A DNA stretch of 64,000 nucleotides, taken from positions 1,178,001-1,242,000 of the forward strand of contig NZ_JAUSXN010000001.1 of NCBI RefSeq assembly GCF_030816015.1, given 5' to 3'. How positions within the stretch are numbered: position 1 is the stretch's first letter; every line of letters starts with the position of its first letter. The notes under the pieces are model-generated. The model was not told the origin of the DNA. It saw nothing but the letters and a program-made list of their open reading frames with translations, and did no database searches. The translations under genes were made by a program, and so were the position numbers. The stretch comes from Pedobacter sp. W3I1. Lineage in GTDB: Bacteria; Bacteroidota; Bacteroidia; Sphingobacteriales; Sphingobacteriaceae. Below, piece by piece: positions 53,097-63,817 of the stretch.

Positions 53097-54614
53097 ATGA
53101 CAAAAAAGAAAAAGACAGTTGGTAAAACTGACGCTGATGTAATTTTAATAGGGGCTGGCATCATGAGTGCAACCCTGGGTGTTTTGTTAAAACAATTAGA
53201 ACCCAATTTAAGCATAGAAATTTACGAACGTTTAGATATTGCGGCGGCAGAAAGTTCTGATGCCTGGAATAATGCCGGAACGGGACACTCTGCTTTTTGC
53301 GAATTAAACTATACGCCCGAAAAGAAGGATGGCACGGTTGAAATTAAAAAGGCTGTTCAGATTGCTGAGCATTTTGAAGTTTCTAAACAATTTTGGTCAT
53401 ACTTAGTTACCCAGGGATTGGTTTCTGATCCTTGTAATTTTATCCGCAACATTCCTCACATGAGTTTTGTTTGGGGGAAAAAGAATGTAGAATATCTTAA
53501 AAAACGCTACGACGCATTAACCCAATGCGATCTGTTTAGCGATATGCAATATACCGAAGATGCCGAGCTTGTAAAAAACTGGGCACCATTGATTATGGAT
53601 GGCCGTAAAAAAGGCGAAAAAGTTGCAGCTACCAAGATGGATTTAGGTACTGATGTTAACTTTGGTACTTTAACCCGCGATATGTTTAACAACTTAAAGG
53701 AACAAAGTAATGTTAATCTGTATTTCAACCACGAAATTCGCGACCTTAAAAAGAATAAAGACGGTAACTGGAGTGTAAAAGTTAAAGATTTAGAAAGTGG
53801 TGACAAACGTAAACGTGTGGCTAAGTTTGTGTTTATTGGTGCAGGTGGTGGGTCTTTGCCACTGTTGGAAAAATCAGATATCCCTGAAGGAAAAGGTTTT
53901 GGAGGTTTTCCGGTAAGCGGACAATGGTTAAAGTGTACCAACGAAGAAATTATTAAAAAACACCATGCTAAGGTATATGGAAAAGCTGCGGTTGGTGCGC
54001 CACCAATGTCGGTTCCACACCTAGATACCAGGATGATTAATGGCAAACAGGCACTGTTATTTGGGCCGTATGCTGGTTTTTCTACTAAATTCCTTAAAAA
54101 TGGCTCGTTCCTGGATTTACCAAAATCGATAAAATTCAACAATATCCGTCCGATGCTCTCGGCAGGATTGCATAACCTCGATTTAACAAAATATTTGATT
54201 GAGCAAGTGAGGCAGTCGCCGGAAGACAGATTGGAAGCCTTAAAAGAATATTTACCAACTGCCGAACTTAAAGATTGGGAATTGGAATATGCAGGGCAAC
54301 GCGTTCAGGTGATTAAAAAAGATGCTAAACAAGGCGGTATTTTAGAATTCGGTACCGAGGTGGTAAGTGCTGCCGATGGTTCTATTGCGGCCTTATTGGG
54401 TGCATCTCCTGGGGCTTCAACAGCAGTTTCTATTATGCTCGACCTGTTAAACCGTTGTTTTGCAGACGATTTGGCTACTGAAGAATGGCAAGCCAAAATC
54501 AAAGAGATGATTCCTACTTATGGAAAATCGCTTGCTCAGGATGCAGATCTTTGTAAAGAAACCAGAAACAGAACCTCAAAAGTGTTAAAAATTGAGAATG
54601 CTGTGGTTGCTTAG
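53097..54614 (+). CDS. mqo: Malate:quinone oxidoreductase
   Basis: A 505-residue FAD-dependent membrane-associated enzyme oxidising malate to oxaloacetate and passing electrons to quinone. Features: the N-terminal dinucleotide-binding motif ADVILIGAGIMSATLGVLLKQLEP (residues 14-37, in parts), IYERLDIAAAESSDAWNNAGTGHSAFCELNYTP (the Mqo signature with NNAGTGHS), FVFIGAGGGSLPLLEKSDIPEG, and a C-terminal GTEVVSAADGSIAALLGASPGASTAVSIML (substrate/FAD region). The length matches the family. It supports the TCA cycle and respiratory chain. The neighbouring lipoprotein is divergent; a clear terminator follows. Confidence 0.97.
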   Translation: MTKKKKTVGKTDADVILIGAGIMSATLGVLLKQLEPNLSIEIYERLDIAAAESSDAWNNAGTGHSAFCELNYTPEKKDGTVEIKKAVQIAEHFEVSKQFWSYLVTQGLVSDPCNFIRNIPHMSFVWGKKNVEYLKKRYDALTQCDLFSDMQYTEDAELVKNWAPLIMDGRKKGEKVAATKMDLGTDVNFGTLTRDMFNNLKEQSNVNLYFNHEIRDLKKNKDGNWSVKVKDLESGDKRKRVAKFVFIGAGGGSLPLLEKSDIPEGKGFGGFPVSGQWLKCTNEEIIKKHHAKVYGKAAVGAPPMSVPHLDTRMINGKQALLFGPYAGFSTKFLKNGSFLDLPKSIKFNNIRPMLSAGLHNLDLTKYLIEQVRQSPEDRLEALKEYLPTAELKDWELEYAGQRVQVIKKDAKQGGILEFGTEVVSAADGSIAALLGASPGASTAVSIMLDLLNRCFADDLATEEWQAKIKEMIPTYGKSLAQDADLCKETRNRTSKVLKIENAVVA

Positions 54615-54638
54615 GTAATAACGATAATAAATCTTTTG

Positions 54639-54669
54639 AAAGGTCGCGATGAAAATCGGGACCTTTTTT
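54639..54669 (+). terminator. Intrinsic terminator of mqo
   Basis: Stem AAAGGTCGCGAT / ATCGGGACCTTT (one mismatch) closed by GAAA, followed by T6, 24 bp after the mqo stop. Confidence 0.9.
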
Positions 54670-54705
54670 GTTGGAGGTATTTTCATGGCTTATATCCTCA
54701 CGTGT

Positions 54706-55850
54706 TGCATCCTCGGTCTGTGTGCCCACAGATCGAAACCGGATAATTGATTATTTGCGACATCAAACGTTCCTATGGAACGAACACAAATAAAAATTGT
54801 TATTTGCTACCCACGATTCGTCCTGAAGGGACGGTTGATGGGTAATATATAAGGAAAAATGGTTTTTCGTTCCATAGGAACGTTTGGTGTTTTCTCTTCA
54901 CAGGCCTTATCTTAATAAACCTGATGGGAACGGCAGCTCCCGGTTTTTCAACCGGGACTAGAGTGTACAGCAGGACTACAGTAACCGATAACAAACCGGA
55001 CCTTGCTTTTCTTGAAAAAAAAGAAGATTATTTTAACCATTAGCCTTAAGATTTTGGAAAGCAATTGCTGCATCCTCGGTCTGTGTGCCCACAGATCGAA
55101 ACCGGATAATTAATTATTTGCGACATCAAACGTTCCTATGGAACGAACACAAATAAAAATTATTATTTGCTACCCACGATTCGTCCTGAAGGGACGGTTG
55201 ATGGGTAATATATAAGGAAAAATGGTTTTTCGTTCCGTAGGAACGTTTGGTGTTTTCTCTTCACAGGCCTTATCTTAATAAACCTGATGGAAACGGCAGC
55301 TCCCGGTTTTTCAACCGGGACTAGAGTGTACAGCAGGACTACAGTAACCGATAACAAACCGGACCTTGCTTTTCCTGAAAAAAAAGAAAATTATTTTAAC
55401 CATTAGCCTTAAGATTTTGGAAAGCAATTGCTGCATCCTCGGTCTGTGTCCCCACAGATCGAAACCGGATAATTAATTATTTGCGACATCAAACGTTCCT
55501 ACGGAACGAACACAAATAAAAATTGTTATTTGCTAGCGACGATGCATCCCGCTGGGACGCATAATACGTTATATTAGCTAACGGTATCATTCATATTTAC
55601 CAGAGGGATGGGGTTCATGAATAACATCGGGTAAGATTGGTTTTCTTTCGTTCCGTTAGGAACGTTTAATTGGTAACATATAGTGAAAAGGATTTTTTCG
55701 TTCCATAGGAACGTTTGGTGTGTTTTGCACTGCCCCTTAATTATAAACCTGATGGGAACGGCAGCTCCCGATTTTTTCATCGGGACTACAGTGTACAGCA
55801 GGGCTACAGTAGCCGATAACAAACCGGACATTGCTTTTCAAAAAAAATGG
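54706..55850. repeat. Three tandem ~363-bp repeat units carrying several short palindromes
   Basis: Units start at 54706, 55069 and 55432 (spacing exactly 363 bp). The first two are almost identical throughout; the third is diverged in its middle and about 100 bp longer. Each unit carries palindromes such as CGTTCCTATGGAACG (54768-54782), CGTCCTGAAGGGACG (54819-54833), CGTTCCATAGGAACG (54868-54882) and CCCGGTTTTTCAACCGGG (54939-54956). Open frames of 64-85 codons on the minus strand are repeat translations and I regard them as non-coding. The region lies between mqo and ytxJ. Confidence 0.93.
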
Positions 55851-55920
55851 CATATTCTTACCAAGCAAAAGAGGGTATCCAATTGCTCGAAAACCCTCTT
55901 TTATGAAAAATACTTTATGG

Positions 55921-56253
55921 TTACGCTGCAATCATTTCTGCAACTTCATCAGCAGAAATATCGCTATGCGAAGCTTCTAATACGCAATCGCCATCTTTAA
56001 TCAATAAAATCTGCGGCGACTGGTGCGCTATCTGAAACACTTCGGCAATCTGGTTGGAAATATCACGATAGCTAATTAAATCTAAAAAGTAAAGTTTTGT
56101 ATCTGCTGGAATGATATCCCAATCAAATTCGAAGTTCTTTTTAGCCATTAAACTAATTGAACACCGCGTGCTGTGTTTAAAAATAAGGCTAAAACCGCTT
56201 GCATTTTTGATTTCATCAAGCTGTTCAATCGAAGTTAAGTTAACCCAAGTCAT
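55921..56253 (-). CDS. ytxJ: Bacillithiol-system redox protein YtxJ-like
   Basis: A 110-residue thioredoxin-fold protein of the YtxJ/DUF2847 family. The active-site region is FKHSTRCSISLMA with a single Cys, the family's hallmark (S/T)TRC. The C-terminal cis-Pro region is SPQILLIKDGDCV (PQ preceding the strand). YtxJ is proposed to act as a monothiol bacilliredoxin; Bacteroidota with bacillithiol often carry it. No bacillithiol genes are present nearby to test this. Monocistronic, upstream repeats on the left. Confidence 0.9.
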   Translation of the reverse strand: MTWVNLTSIEQLDEIKNASGFSLIFKHSTRCSISLMAKKNFEFDWDIIPADTKLYFLDLISYRDISNQIAEVFQIAHQSPQILLIKDGDCVLEASHSDISADEVAEMIAA

Positions 56254-56341
56254 GATATTATACGTATAGTTTACAGGATAACAATTGCAGTTAAATAAAG
56301 TTCTGCAAATGACCTAAATATGAGATTACAAATGAGGTAGA

Positions 56342-56464
56342 TTAATTTCTTCTGCGTTTTCCTTCGGGATAAGACCCATAAGCAGGACAAAGTTTAGAAG
56401 AACAAGATTCTAAAATGGTAATGGTGCAAAACACCGCCAATAGTAAGATGGCTACTTTTTTCAT
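56342..56464 (-). CDS. Small lipoprotein of 40 residues
   Basis: A short open frame not usually called by length cut-offs: MKKVAILLLAVFCTITILESC gives a hydrophobic segment and lipobox-like Cys21, then SSKLCPAYGSYPEGKRRRN. Only 20 residues would remain after processing, ending in KRRRN. The pattern C..K.CPAYG.Y is distinctive. A purine-rich ribosome-binding region is weak. The clear signal peptide and clean length support a real gene; function unknown. Confidence 0.75.
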   Translation of the reverse strand: MKKVAILLLAVFCTITILESCSSKLCPAYGSYPEGKRRRN

Positions 56465-56581
56465 CTGTATATATTTGTTATTTCAATGGTAATAAAGCGA
56501 TCATGAATTAGTCAAGATAGTTTCATCGGGATTTGTTAATTTTTAAACTTCTAAGTTACAAATAATTATTAAAACGCAAGT

Positions 56582-57073
56582 CTAAATTTGAGCCGAAAAA
56601 TCAGCCATTTTAATGGCCGTAATCGCAGCTTCATCACCTTTATTGCCATGTTTGCCGCCAGCACGGTCTTGCGCTTGCTCCAGGTTATTGGTGGTTAAAA
56701 CCCCGAAGATAACCGGTTTACTGTACTTAATGCCAACATTGGTTATCCCTTGCGCTACTGCGTCGCAAATAAAATCGAAATGTTTTGTGTCGCCCTGAAT
56801 TACGCAACCTAAACAGATTACTGCATCTATATCATTTCTTTTGCTCAATAAAATTTCTGCACCACCTGTTAGTTCAAAACTTCCTGGTACCGGTAAAGAA
56901 ATTATATTTTCTTCCTTAACCCCATTAGCCAAAAGCGTTTTTAATGCACCATTGTATAAAGCGCCGGTAATTTCGGCATTCCACTCCGCTACAATAATTC
57001 CGAATGTATAGTTTGCTCCGCTCGGAACTGTAGTATGAGAGAAATCAGATAGATTTTTTAATTGTGTTGACAT
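56582..57073 (-). CDS. ribH: 6,7-dimethyl-8-ribityllumazine synthase
   Basis: A 163-residue cytoplasmic enzyme (penultimate step of riboflavin synthesis, condensing the pyrimidine and dihydroxybutanone phosphate substrates). Motifs: [63 protein letters not shown] (catalytic His near residue 99) and [18 protein letters not shown]. Length is standard and it would assemble into icosahedral or pentameric particles. No other rib gene is near. Confidence 0.97.
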   Translation of the reverse strand: MSTQLKNLSDFSHTTVPSGANYTFGIIVAEWNAEITGALYNGALKTLLANGVKEENIISLPVPGSFELTGGAEILLSKRNDIDAVICLGCVIQGDTKHFDFICDAVAQGITNVGIKYSKPVIFGVLTTNNLEQAQDRAGGKHGNKGDEAAITAIKMADFSAQI

Positions 57074-57077
57074 GGGG

Positions 57078-57085
57078 CAAAGATA
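57078..57085 (-). promoter_or_regulatory. -7 box almost touching the ribH start codon
   Basis: On the minus strand TATCTTTG (57085-57078) matches the TAnnTTTG consensus and is followed by only CCCC and the ATG at 57073. Transcription would start at or within a few bases of the start codon, predicting a leaderless or near-leaderless mRNA. I see no FMN-riboswitch signature in the upstream 165 bp. Confidence 0.5.
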
Positions 57086-57238
57086 ATGTTATGCTTCGAA
57101 TGTTAAAAACGTTAATGTTTGCGGCTTGTAACATTTAATGTATTAATAATTAGATTCGTATAATCATCAGATAAAATATTAATCTTTTATGGAATTTTAG
57201 TATTTGCCCCATCTCTATTAAAAACTCAAAGCTATTTT

Positions 57239-60200
57239 ATGAACCTATCGTTACGCTTTTCCGCTTTATTTCTTTTCATCTTTTGGTTTTCGTTCGATGC
57301 TTCTGCACAGTATAAATATACCCAGGTAGATTTTTATCGGATTGATTCTATCGCGAACCAGGGTAAGCCTAAGGATGCTTTGGCTATAATCGAAAAAATA
57401 AATCAGCAGGCACACCAGGATCATAATACCCCATTACTGATTAAATCGGTTATTTATAGGATAATGTTTCAAGGGTACTTGGAAGAGAATGCCTTTGATA
57501 AAATTTTAATTAATCTGCGGGATGATATTACCAAAGCCAAACAGCCCGAAAAAAGTATTTTACAATCACTTTTAGCCGAAACCTATTGGAACTATTTGCA
57601 ACAAAACAGATGGCAGATTAGTCAGCGTACACAAGTGCAGGGCGATATTGGTAATGATATTAAAACATGGAATATTAAAAAACTAAGCGATGAAACCGTA
57701 AAATACTATCTGTTATCGTTAAAAGAAGTTCAACTTTTGCAACAAACCAAAGTTGATATTTTGGATGCTGTTTTAGCAGGTGATAAAAACAACAGAACCT
57801 TTAGGCCCACATTATATGATCTGTTGGCACACCGTGCTATCGATGTTTTTAGCAATTCTCAGATTAACCTCACTCAACATGATGATGAGCTATTTGATAT
57901 GGACTACACGGCCTGGTATGGTGATAGGCAGCGCTTTCTTGCTATTGCATTGCCATCAGACAGTACCTCATTTAAACTACAGAATTTGCTGTTATTTAGA
58001 AACCTGATCAAATTTCATCAAAACAGCAATAATTTTTCGGCATTGGCCGATGTTGATTTAAAACGGCTCAAGTTTGTGCAACAAAATTTTAATGGTGGCG
58101 ATAAGGAAGACTTGTATTATAGTGCACTAAGCCAGTTAGCCGGGCAAAGCAGCCAAACCGAAGTTTATGCTGATATTTTATACGAACAGGCTAATATGCG
58201 TAAAAATGGAGCTTTACTAATTGATACCAATAAACAGAACCTGATTAAAGCTATAGCCTTAGCCGAAAAAGCCGTTAATGCTTACCCCAAAAGTATTGGT
58301 GCCCAAAATGCCAGGAATGTAATTGAGCAGATCAAAAGCAGTGAGTTATCCATTAAAACTAAAGGATATGTTCTGCCTGATAAACCTATACAGCTATACC
58401 TATCGTACAAAAATGCCGATACCATACAACTTAGGTTGTTTAAATCCCCTGATTTACAGCTTGATGACCAGCAATTTAAAAGCAAGGCAGATTTTTTGAC
58501 TTTTTTCACTAAGAATAAAATAATAAAACAGTGGACTGTAATTACACCAAAAACCGGCGACTACCAAACACATACTTTAATTGATAAAATAGATGGTTTG
58601 CCATTTGGTGCTTATACCTTGATTGCCCAAACCATTAACCGGAAGCAAAAAGATAGCGTATATAGTAACATCAATTTTAAGGTTACGGCAATGGCGGTAA
58701 TTAACAGGCGAATTAATGATAATCATGAATATTTTGTAAGCGACTTAAGGAATGGGATGCCTCTAAAAAATGTAAAAATCCAGCAACGGAGATATGATTA
58801 TAATACCCGTAAATATATTGATGGTGAGCTGTTAACCACCAACCTGAATGGTTATGCCAGTACCGCTGAAACCCAGAGCGGTATGAGTAGTGCATTGGTA
58901 AAGATGGGCAAGGATGAATTGCGGGTAAACATTAATGGATATTACAGCTATCGGAATAACGATGATGAAGATAAAGAGCGCGTAATTCTATTTACTGATA
59001 GGCCAATCTATCGTCCGGGGCAAACTGTTTATTACAAAGGACTATGTTTAAAACTTGTAAATGGTAAGAATAAAATTGAGGTAAATAAAGGAGTTGAGGT
59101 TTTATTTAATGATGCCAATGGCAAGGAAATAGCCAAAAATAATGTTACCAGCAACGATTACGGCACGTTTCAGGGTTCGTTTAGTATACCAATGGGGAAA
59201 CTAAACGGCAACATGGAGATCAAAACTGATTACGGGCGCATTAATATACAGGTTGAGGAATATAAACGCCCAACTTTTGAGGTCGTTTTTGATAAGCCTA
59301 ACCAAAAATACAAGTTAAACGATACTATTAAAGTGCAAGGCAAAGCCAGTGCCTTTTCTGGGTATTCAGTAAACAATGCGAAAATAAATTATAAGATTTT
59401 CCGCAGGGCAATCTACGATTATCGATTAAATTATGAACAGCGTATTGCTATTTATGGTTCAGGTGTTTTCGAGAGGAAGCAAATTGCTATCGGTAAAACA
59501 AATACCCAATTAGGCGGTAAATTCGATATTACCTTTTTTGCAAAAGCTACTAATATCAAACAAAATTACAGCTACGATATTGAAATAGAGGTTACAGATT
59601 TAAATGGCGAAACCCGAACAAAAAGTACCAGCATCAATGTGGGACAAAAAGATATTAATCTTAATATCAGCGCAGAACAGGTTATTTATGTAAGCAATAA
59701 AACAGACAGCATCCCGTTTTGGGTAACCAATTTAAACAACGAGCCTATAAAAGCTAATATTCAGGCAGAATGGAGCTTATTGCAGTCGCCATTAAGGTTG
59801 ATGAATAAAAGTCCTTTTTATGCTGAGCATTATACCATGAGTAAGGAGGAATTCATTATGGATTTTCCTGACGAAGATTATAACAATGAACTCGAAGTGG
59901 CTAAATGGCCGGTAAAATCAGTAGAACTGAAACAAAACCTCTTTATTGATCATGGTCGTGGAAACTTAACCTTTAATCAAAAGAACCTAAAGCCAGGTTA
60001 TTATAAAATAAGCCTGTTTGCTATAAACGAACAGCAAGATACCATTAAAGTTGATAAGAATTTAGTGGTTTATAACGATCAGCCCGCCGTAATACAATCA
60101 AATATTGAATGGATTGCACCTGAAGTAAGCGTAATTAAAGCAACTGAAAGTGCTGTTTTTCGTTTGGCTGGTTTGGCCGATAACAGTAAAGCTTATTACG

Positions 60201-63200
60201 AAGTATATTATCGGGACAGTATTGCAGAAAAAGTTTGGATCGACCTATCGCCTAAACAAAGCATGATTAAAATTAAGCCACAAGCAAATTACGAAGATGG
60301 CTTTGCCGTGCAGTTTACCATGATACATCAAGGCACAGTTTACAATTCGATGCAGCAGGTTAAAATTACTGATCCTCAGAAAGAATTGAATATTAAATTT
60401 TTAACGTTTAGAGATAAACTGCAACCTGGCGAAAAGGAAAGCTGGAAACTGCAGATCAGTAATAAAAATGGCGAGAAGCAGATGGCCGAAATGGTGGCTA
60501 CACTTTATGATGCAAGTTTAGACGATCTGAAAAGAATGGACTGGGCTACGCAGTTATCAACAAGCTTTAACTACTATTATTATAACTGGAATTTTAATAC
60601 CAACGATATTACAAATCAAAGTTACCTATGGTTATGAGGGCCTTAATTTATTCGGTTACAATTATTATGGCGGCTATAACTATAGTTACCACAATTACAT
60701 GAACAATTTGAAAAGGCCAAAAAAAAGAGGTTTACTTCCTGAAGCCGTTCAGAAATTAGCTGAATTGGCTAAAGGCAATTTAACTTACGGTGTGGTATTC
60801 GATGAGCATGGTGAAACATTGCCGGGTGTACAGGTTGGATCTGGCAAAGCGGTAACAACGACTAACGTTTTTGGTATTTATACTATTGATGTCAAAGCAG
60901 GGGAAACATTGAATTTTTCTTTTATTGGATTTAAGCACTACGCTATAAAAGTAGGTGCAAAAAAGCGTGTTGATTTAACCCTTAAAGTTGAGGGTACGGC
61001 TTTAAACGAGGTAGTTGTGACTGGTTATGGTACGCAAAAAAAGGAAAACATGACAGGCGCAGTTATGCGGGTTAGGGGAGTTGCTACTTTACAAAGTGCC
61101 CCAGTTGCGGCCAGTGCGATTTATGGCAGTAGATCTGCAGATACTTCGTTCTTTGCAATGGCTGGAGAAGATAAATCAGCAACGCTACGGCAGGAAATAG
61201 AATCTTTTAAAAACAAAAAACAAAACATTACAGCCCGAACCAATTTTAATGAACTTGCATTTTTCTATCCGCAGTTGTTAACTGATGCCAAAGGCGAAAT
61301 TAAGATCGAATTTACGATACCCCAAAGTTTAACCCGGTATAAGATGATGGGTTTTGCGCATACCAAAGATTTAAAAACTGCATCCATCACCAATGAATTG
61401 GTTACCCAGAAACAATTGGCCATTTCTATAAATGCCCCGCGTTTTTTCAGGGAAGGAGATACGATTTTATTAAGTGCCAAACTGAATAACCTGGCCGGTA
61501 AAAACTTGGTCGGCAATGCTACTTTAGAACTTACAGATGCCTTAACGGCAAAACCAATCCAGATTTTTGGTGCTAATGAAAGAACTGAAAAAACTTTTGA
61601 GGTAGATGATGCAGGTAATACGGTTTTAAAATGGACATTAATTATTCCATCCGGCATTAGTGCCATTACCTATAAGGTTTTGGCCCAAAGCGGTAAATTT
61701 AGCGATGGCGAAGAAAATACCATTCCGGTTTTGGCAAATGCCATGCTGGTTACCGAAAGTATGCCCATAAATGTACGTGGTAATACCAGTAAAACTTTCG
61801 ATTTTGAGAAACTGGAGAAATCAAGTGCCTCAAAAACCTTACGTAACCAAAGTTTAACTTTCGAGTTTACCTCAAACCCGGTTTGGTACGCGGTACAGGC
61901 ACTCCCATATTTAATGGAGTACCCTTATGAGTGCGCTGAACAAACTTTTAGCCGGTTTTATGCCAATAGTTTTGCAACAGGGATCATCAATTCATCTCCA
62001 AAAATTAAAACTGTTTTTGAGCAATGGCAAAATACCAATAACGGCCAGGCACTTTTATCTAACCTGGAGAAAAACCAGGAATTAAAATCAATTTTGTTAG
62101 AAGAAACACCGTGGGTACGTAATGCCGATAACGAAAACGAACGTAAAAAACGTTTAGCGGTACTTTTCGATTTAAACAGAATGACTTACGAATTGAAAAA
62201 CAATTTCGAAAAGCTGGAGAAAATGCAATTTAATAACGGTGCTTTCCCCTGGTTTAATGGTATGCAGGAAGATCGCTACATTACCCAGCACATTGTTATG
62301 GGGATGGGCCAGTTAAAAAAATTAAAACTGATCGACGAAAAAGCTTATCCAAATTTTAATGCAATGCTAAATAAAGCCATTATTTATTTAGATGCAGAAA
62401 TTGTTAAGGATTATAAGGACGAAGTGAGGGGAAAACGTTTTGCCTACTTGCCGTTACACTACCTGTTTGCCAGAAGTTATACCAATCAAAAAAACACAAC
62501 AGCAGATTTTACAAAAGCTAAAGATTTTTACCTTAAAAAGTTGGTTGCCAACTGGAAAACCTTCGATACTTACCAACTGGCACAAACAGCTTTGGTTTTA
62601 AATAGAAATGGTAATAATGTGGAAGCAAAAAAGATCATGACATTGTTAAACCAAACTGCTCAGCAGCATGATGAAATGGGCATGTATTGGGCGACGAATA
62701 AAGCGGGTTGGTGGTGGTACCAAAGTCCGATTGAGACACAAGCCTTATTGATTGAGGCTTTTGATGAAGTAGCGAATGATACCAAAGCTGTTGAAGAAAT
62801 GAAAATCTGGCTGCTTAAAAACAAACAAACCAACGATTGGCAAACGACCAAAGCGACTGCCGCTGCTTGTTATGCATTGTTAATGAAAGGTACCGATTTA
62901 TTAAGCGAAAGTAATGAGCCTGAAATTATGATCGGAAATCAAAAACTAGCCGATTTACAACAGCCAAATGCCACAAAAGAAGCAGGAACAGGCTATCAAA
63001 AGTTAACCATTGCAGGTAAAGATGTAAAACCAGAAATGGGTAAGGTACAGATTAAAAATAACAACAAAACAATTGCATGGGGAGCGCTTTATTGGCAATA
63101 TTTTGAGCAATTGGATAAAATAACCCCAGCCAATACAGGTGTTAAAATCAAAAAGCAATTGTTTATCCAAAAAAACAGCACTAAAGGAGATATTTTGACC

Positions 63201-63557
63201 CCATTAACTGCTACAAATATTTTAGCACCTGGCGATTTATTAAAAGTGCGTATAGAAATTTATTGTGATCGGGATATGGAGTATATTCATTTGAAAGATA
63301 TGCGATCATCATGTTTTGAACCTGTAAATGTTATCTCACGCTATAAGTATCAGGATGGGTTAGGCTATTATGAAAGCACAAAAGATGCTTCAACCAATTT
63401 CTTCATCAGTTATATGCCCAAAGGAACTTATGTATTCGAGTATCCGTTACGGGTTACACATGCCGGGAATTTTTCGAACGGAATTACCAGCTTGCAAAGC
63501 ATGTATGCGCCAGAGTTTACCACCCACTCAGCCGGGATAAGGGTAAATGTTAAATGA
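57239..63557 (+). pseudogene. Alpha-2-macroglobulin family protein gene, split by a frameshift, with embedded SusC-like segment
   Basis: One gene in two frames. Part 1 (57239-60637, 1132 residues) has a signal peptide (to DASAQ, residue 24), an N-terminal helical region, then MG domains with RVILFTDRPIYRPGQTVYYKGL (MG2, near residue 580). It ends NWNFNTNDITNQSYLWL and stops. Part 2 continues in another frame: GYEGLNLFGYNYYGGYNYSYHNY precedes the in-frame Met at 60699, so homologous sequence begins near 60625. Part 2 (952 residues) holds a carboxypeptidase-regulatory-like domain, a SusC-type LNEVVVTGYGTQKKENMTG (about 104-121), the A2M domain (NFNELAFFYPQLLTDAKGEI), and the thioester motif YECAEQTF (Cys412). 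The intact protein would be about 2,100 residues. Confidence 0.93.
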
Positions 63558-63817
63558 TCGTCACCCTGAGGGTTAATTTGTTGTATAAAAATCAATATAA
63601 ATAACAGTGGATTTTAAGGAGATAACGGTCTTGAAGTATCGTCATTTCGACCGTAGTGGAGAAATCTTTTAAATTCGTTTCAATAATTTGCTTCAAGATC
63701 TCTCCATTCCGCTTTGCTTCAGTCGAGATGACGACCCTTATATTGGAATCTGTCAATGGTAGCTTGTCGAAGAGTCTGTTAAATACGCTTTAAGGTGTTT
63801 CGACCTCTTAAATTACA
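63558..63817. repeat. Intergenic gap containing palindrome family E, copy 4 (63640-63733)
   Basis: Outer arms CGTCATTTCGACCG / CAGTCGAGATGACG and inner AGTGGAGAAATCTTT / AAGATCTCTCC. It is followed by GGAATCTGTCAATGGTAG (63745-63762), the reversed (C)CATTGACAGATTCC motif of the IS110 target family, and by GTCGAAGAGTCTGTTAAATACGCTTTAAGGTGTTTCGACC, similar to 50815-50840. Confidence 0.8.

Noticed and set aside
53507..54142. 211-codon open frame antisense to mqo
   Set aside because: Antisense shadow of a complete, conserved enzyme gene, with no start context or family pattern.
54800..54994. 64-codon open frame repeated at 55163-55357 and, longer, at 55574-55831
   Set aside because: The frames recur only because the DNA repeats with a 363-bp period; they cross the palindromes, and the third copy breaks the pattern.
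54706..55850. Possible CRISPR array
   Set aside because: The period is 363 bp and both 'repeat' and 'spacer' portions are conserved between units. There are no 25-40-bp direct repeats with unique spacers and no cas genes.
55683..56000. 105-codon open frame overlapping ytxJ and the tandem repeat
   Set aside because: It is composed of repeat DNA and antisense ytxJ; no plausible protein.
57074..57238. FMN riboswitch upstream of ribH
   Set aside because: The 165 bp lacks the conserved RFN-element blocks, and the likely promoter abuts the start codon.
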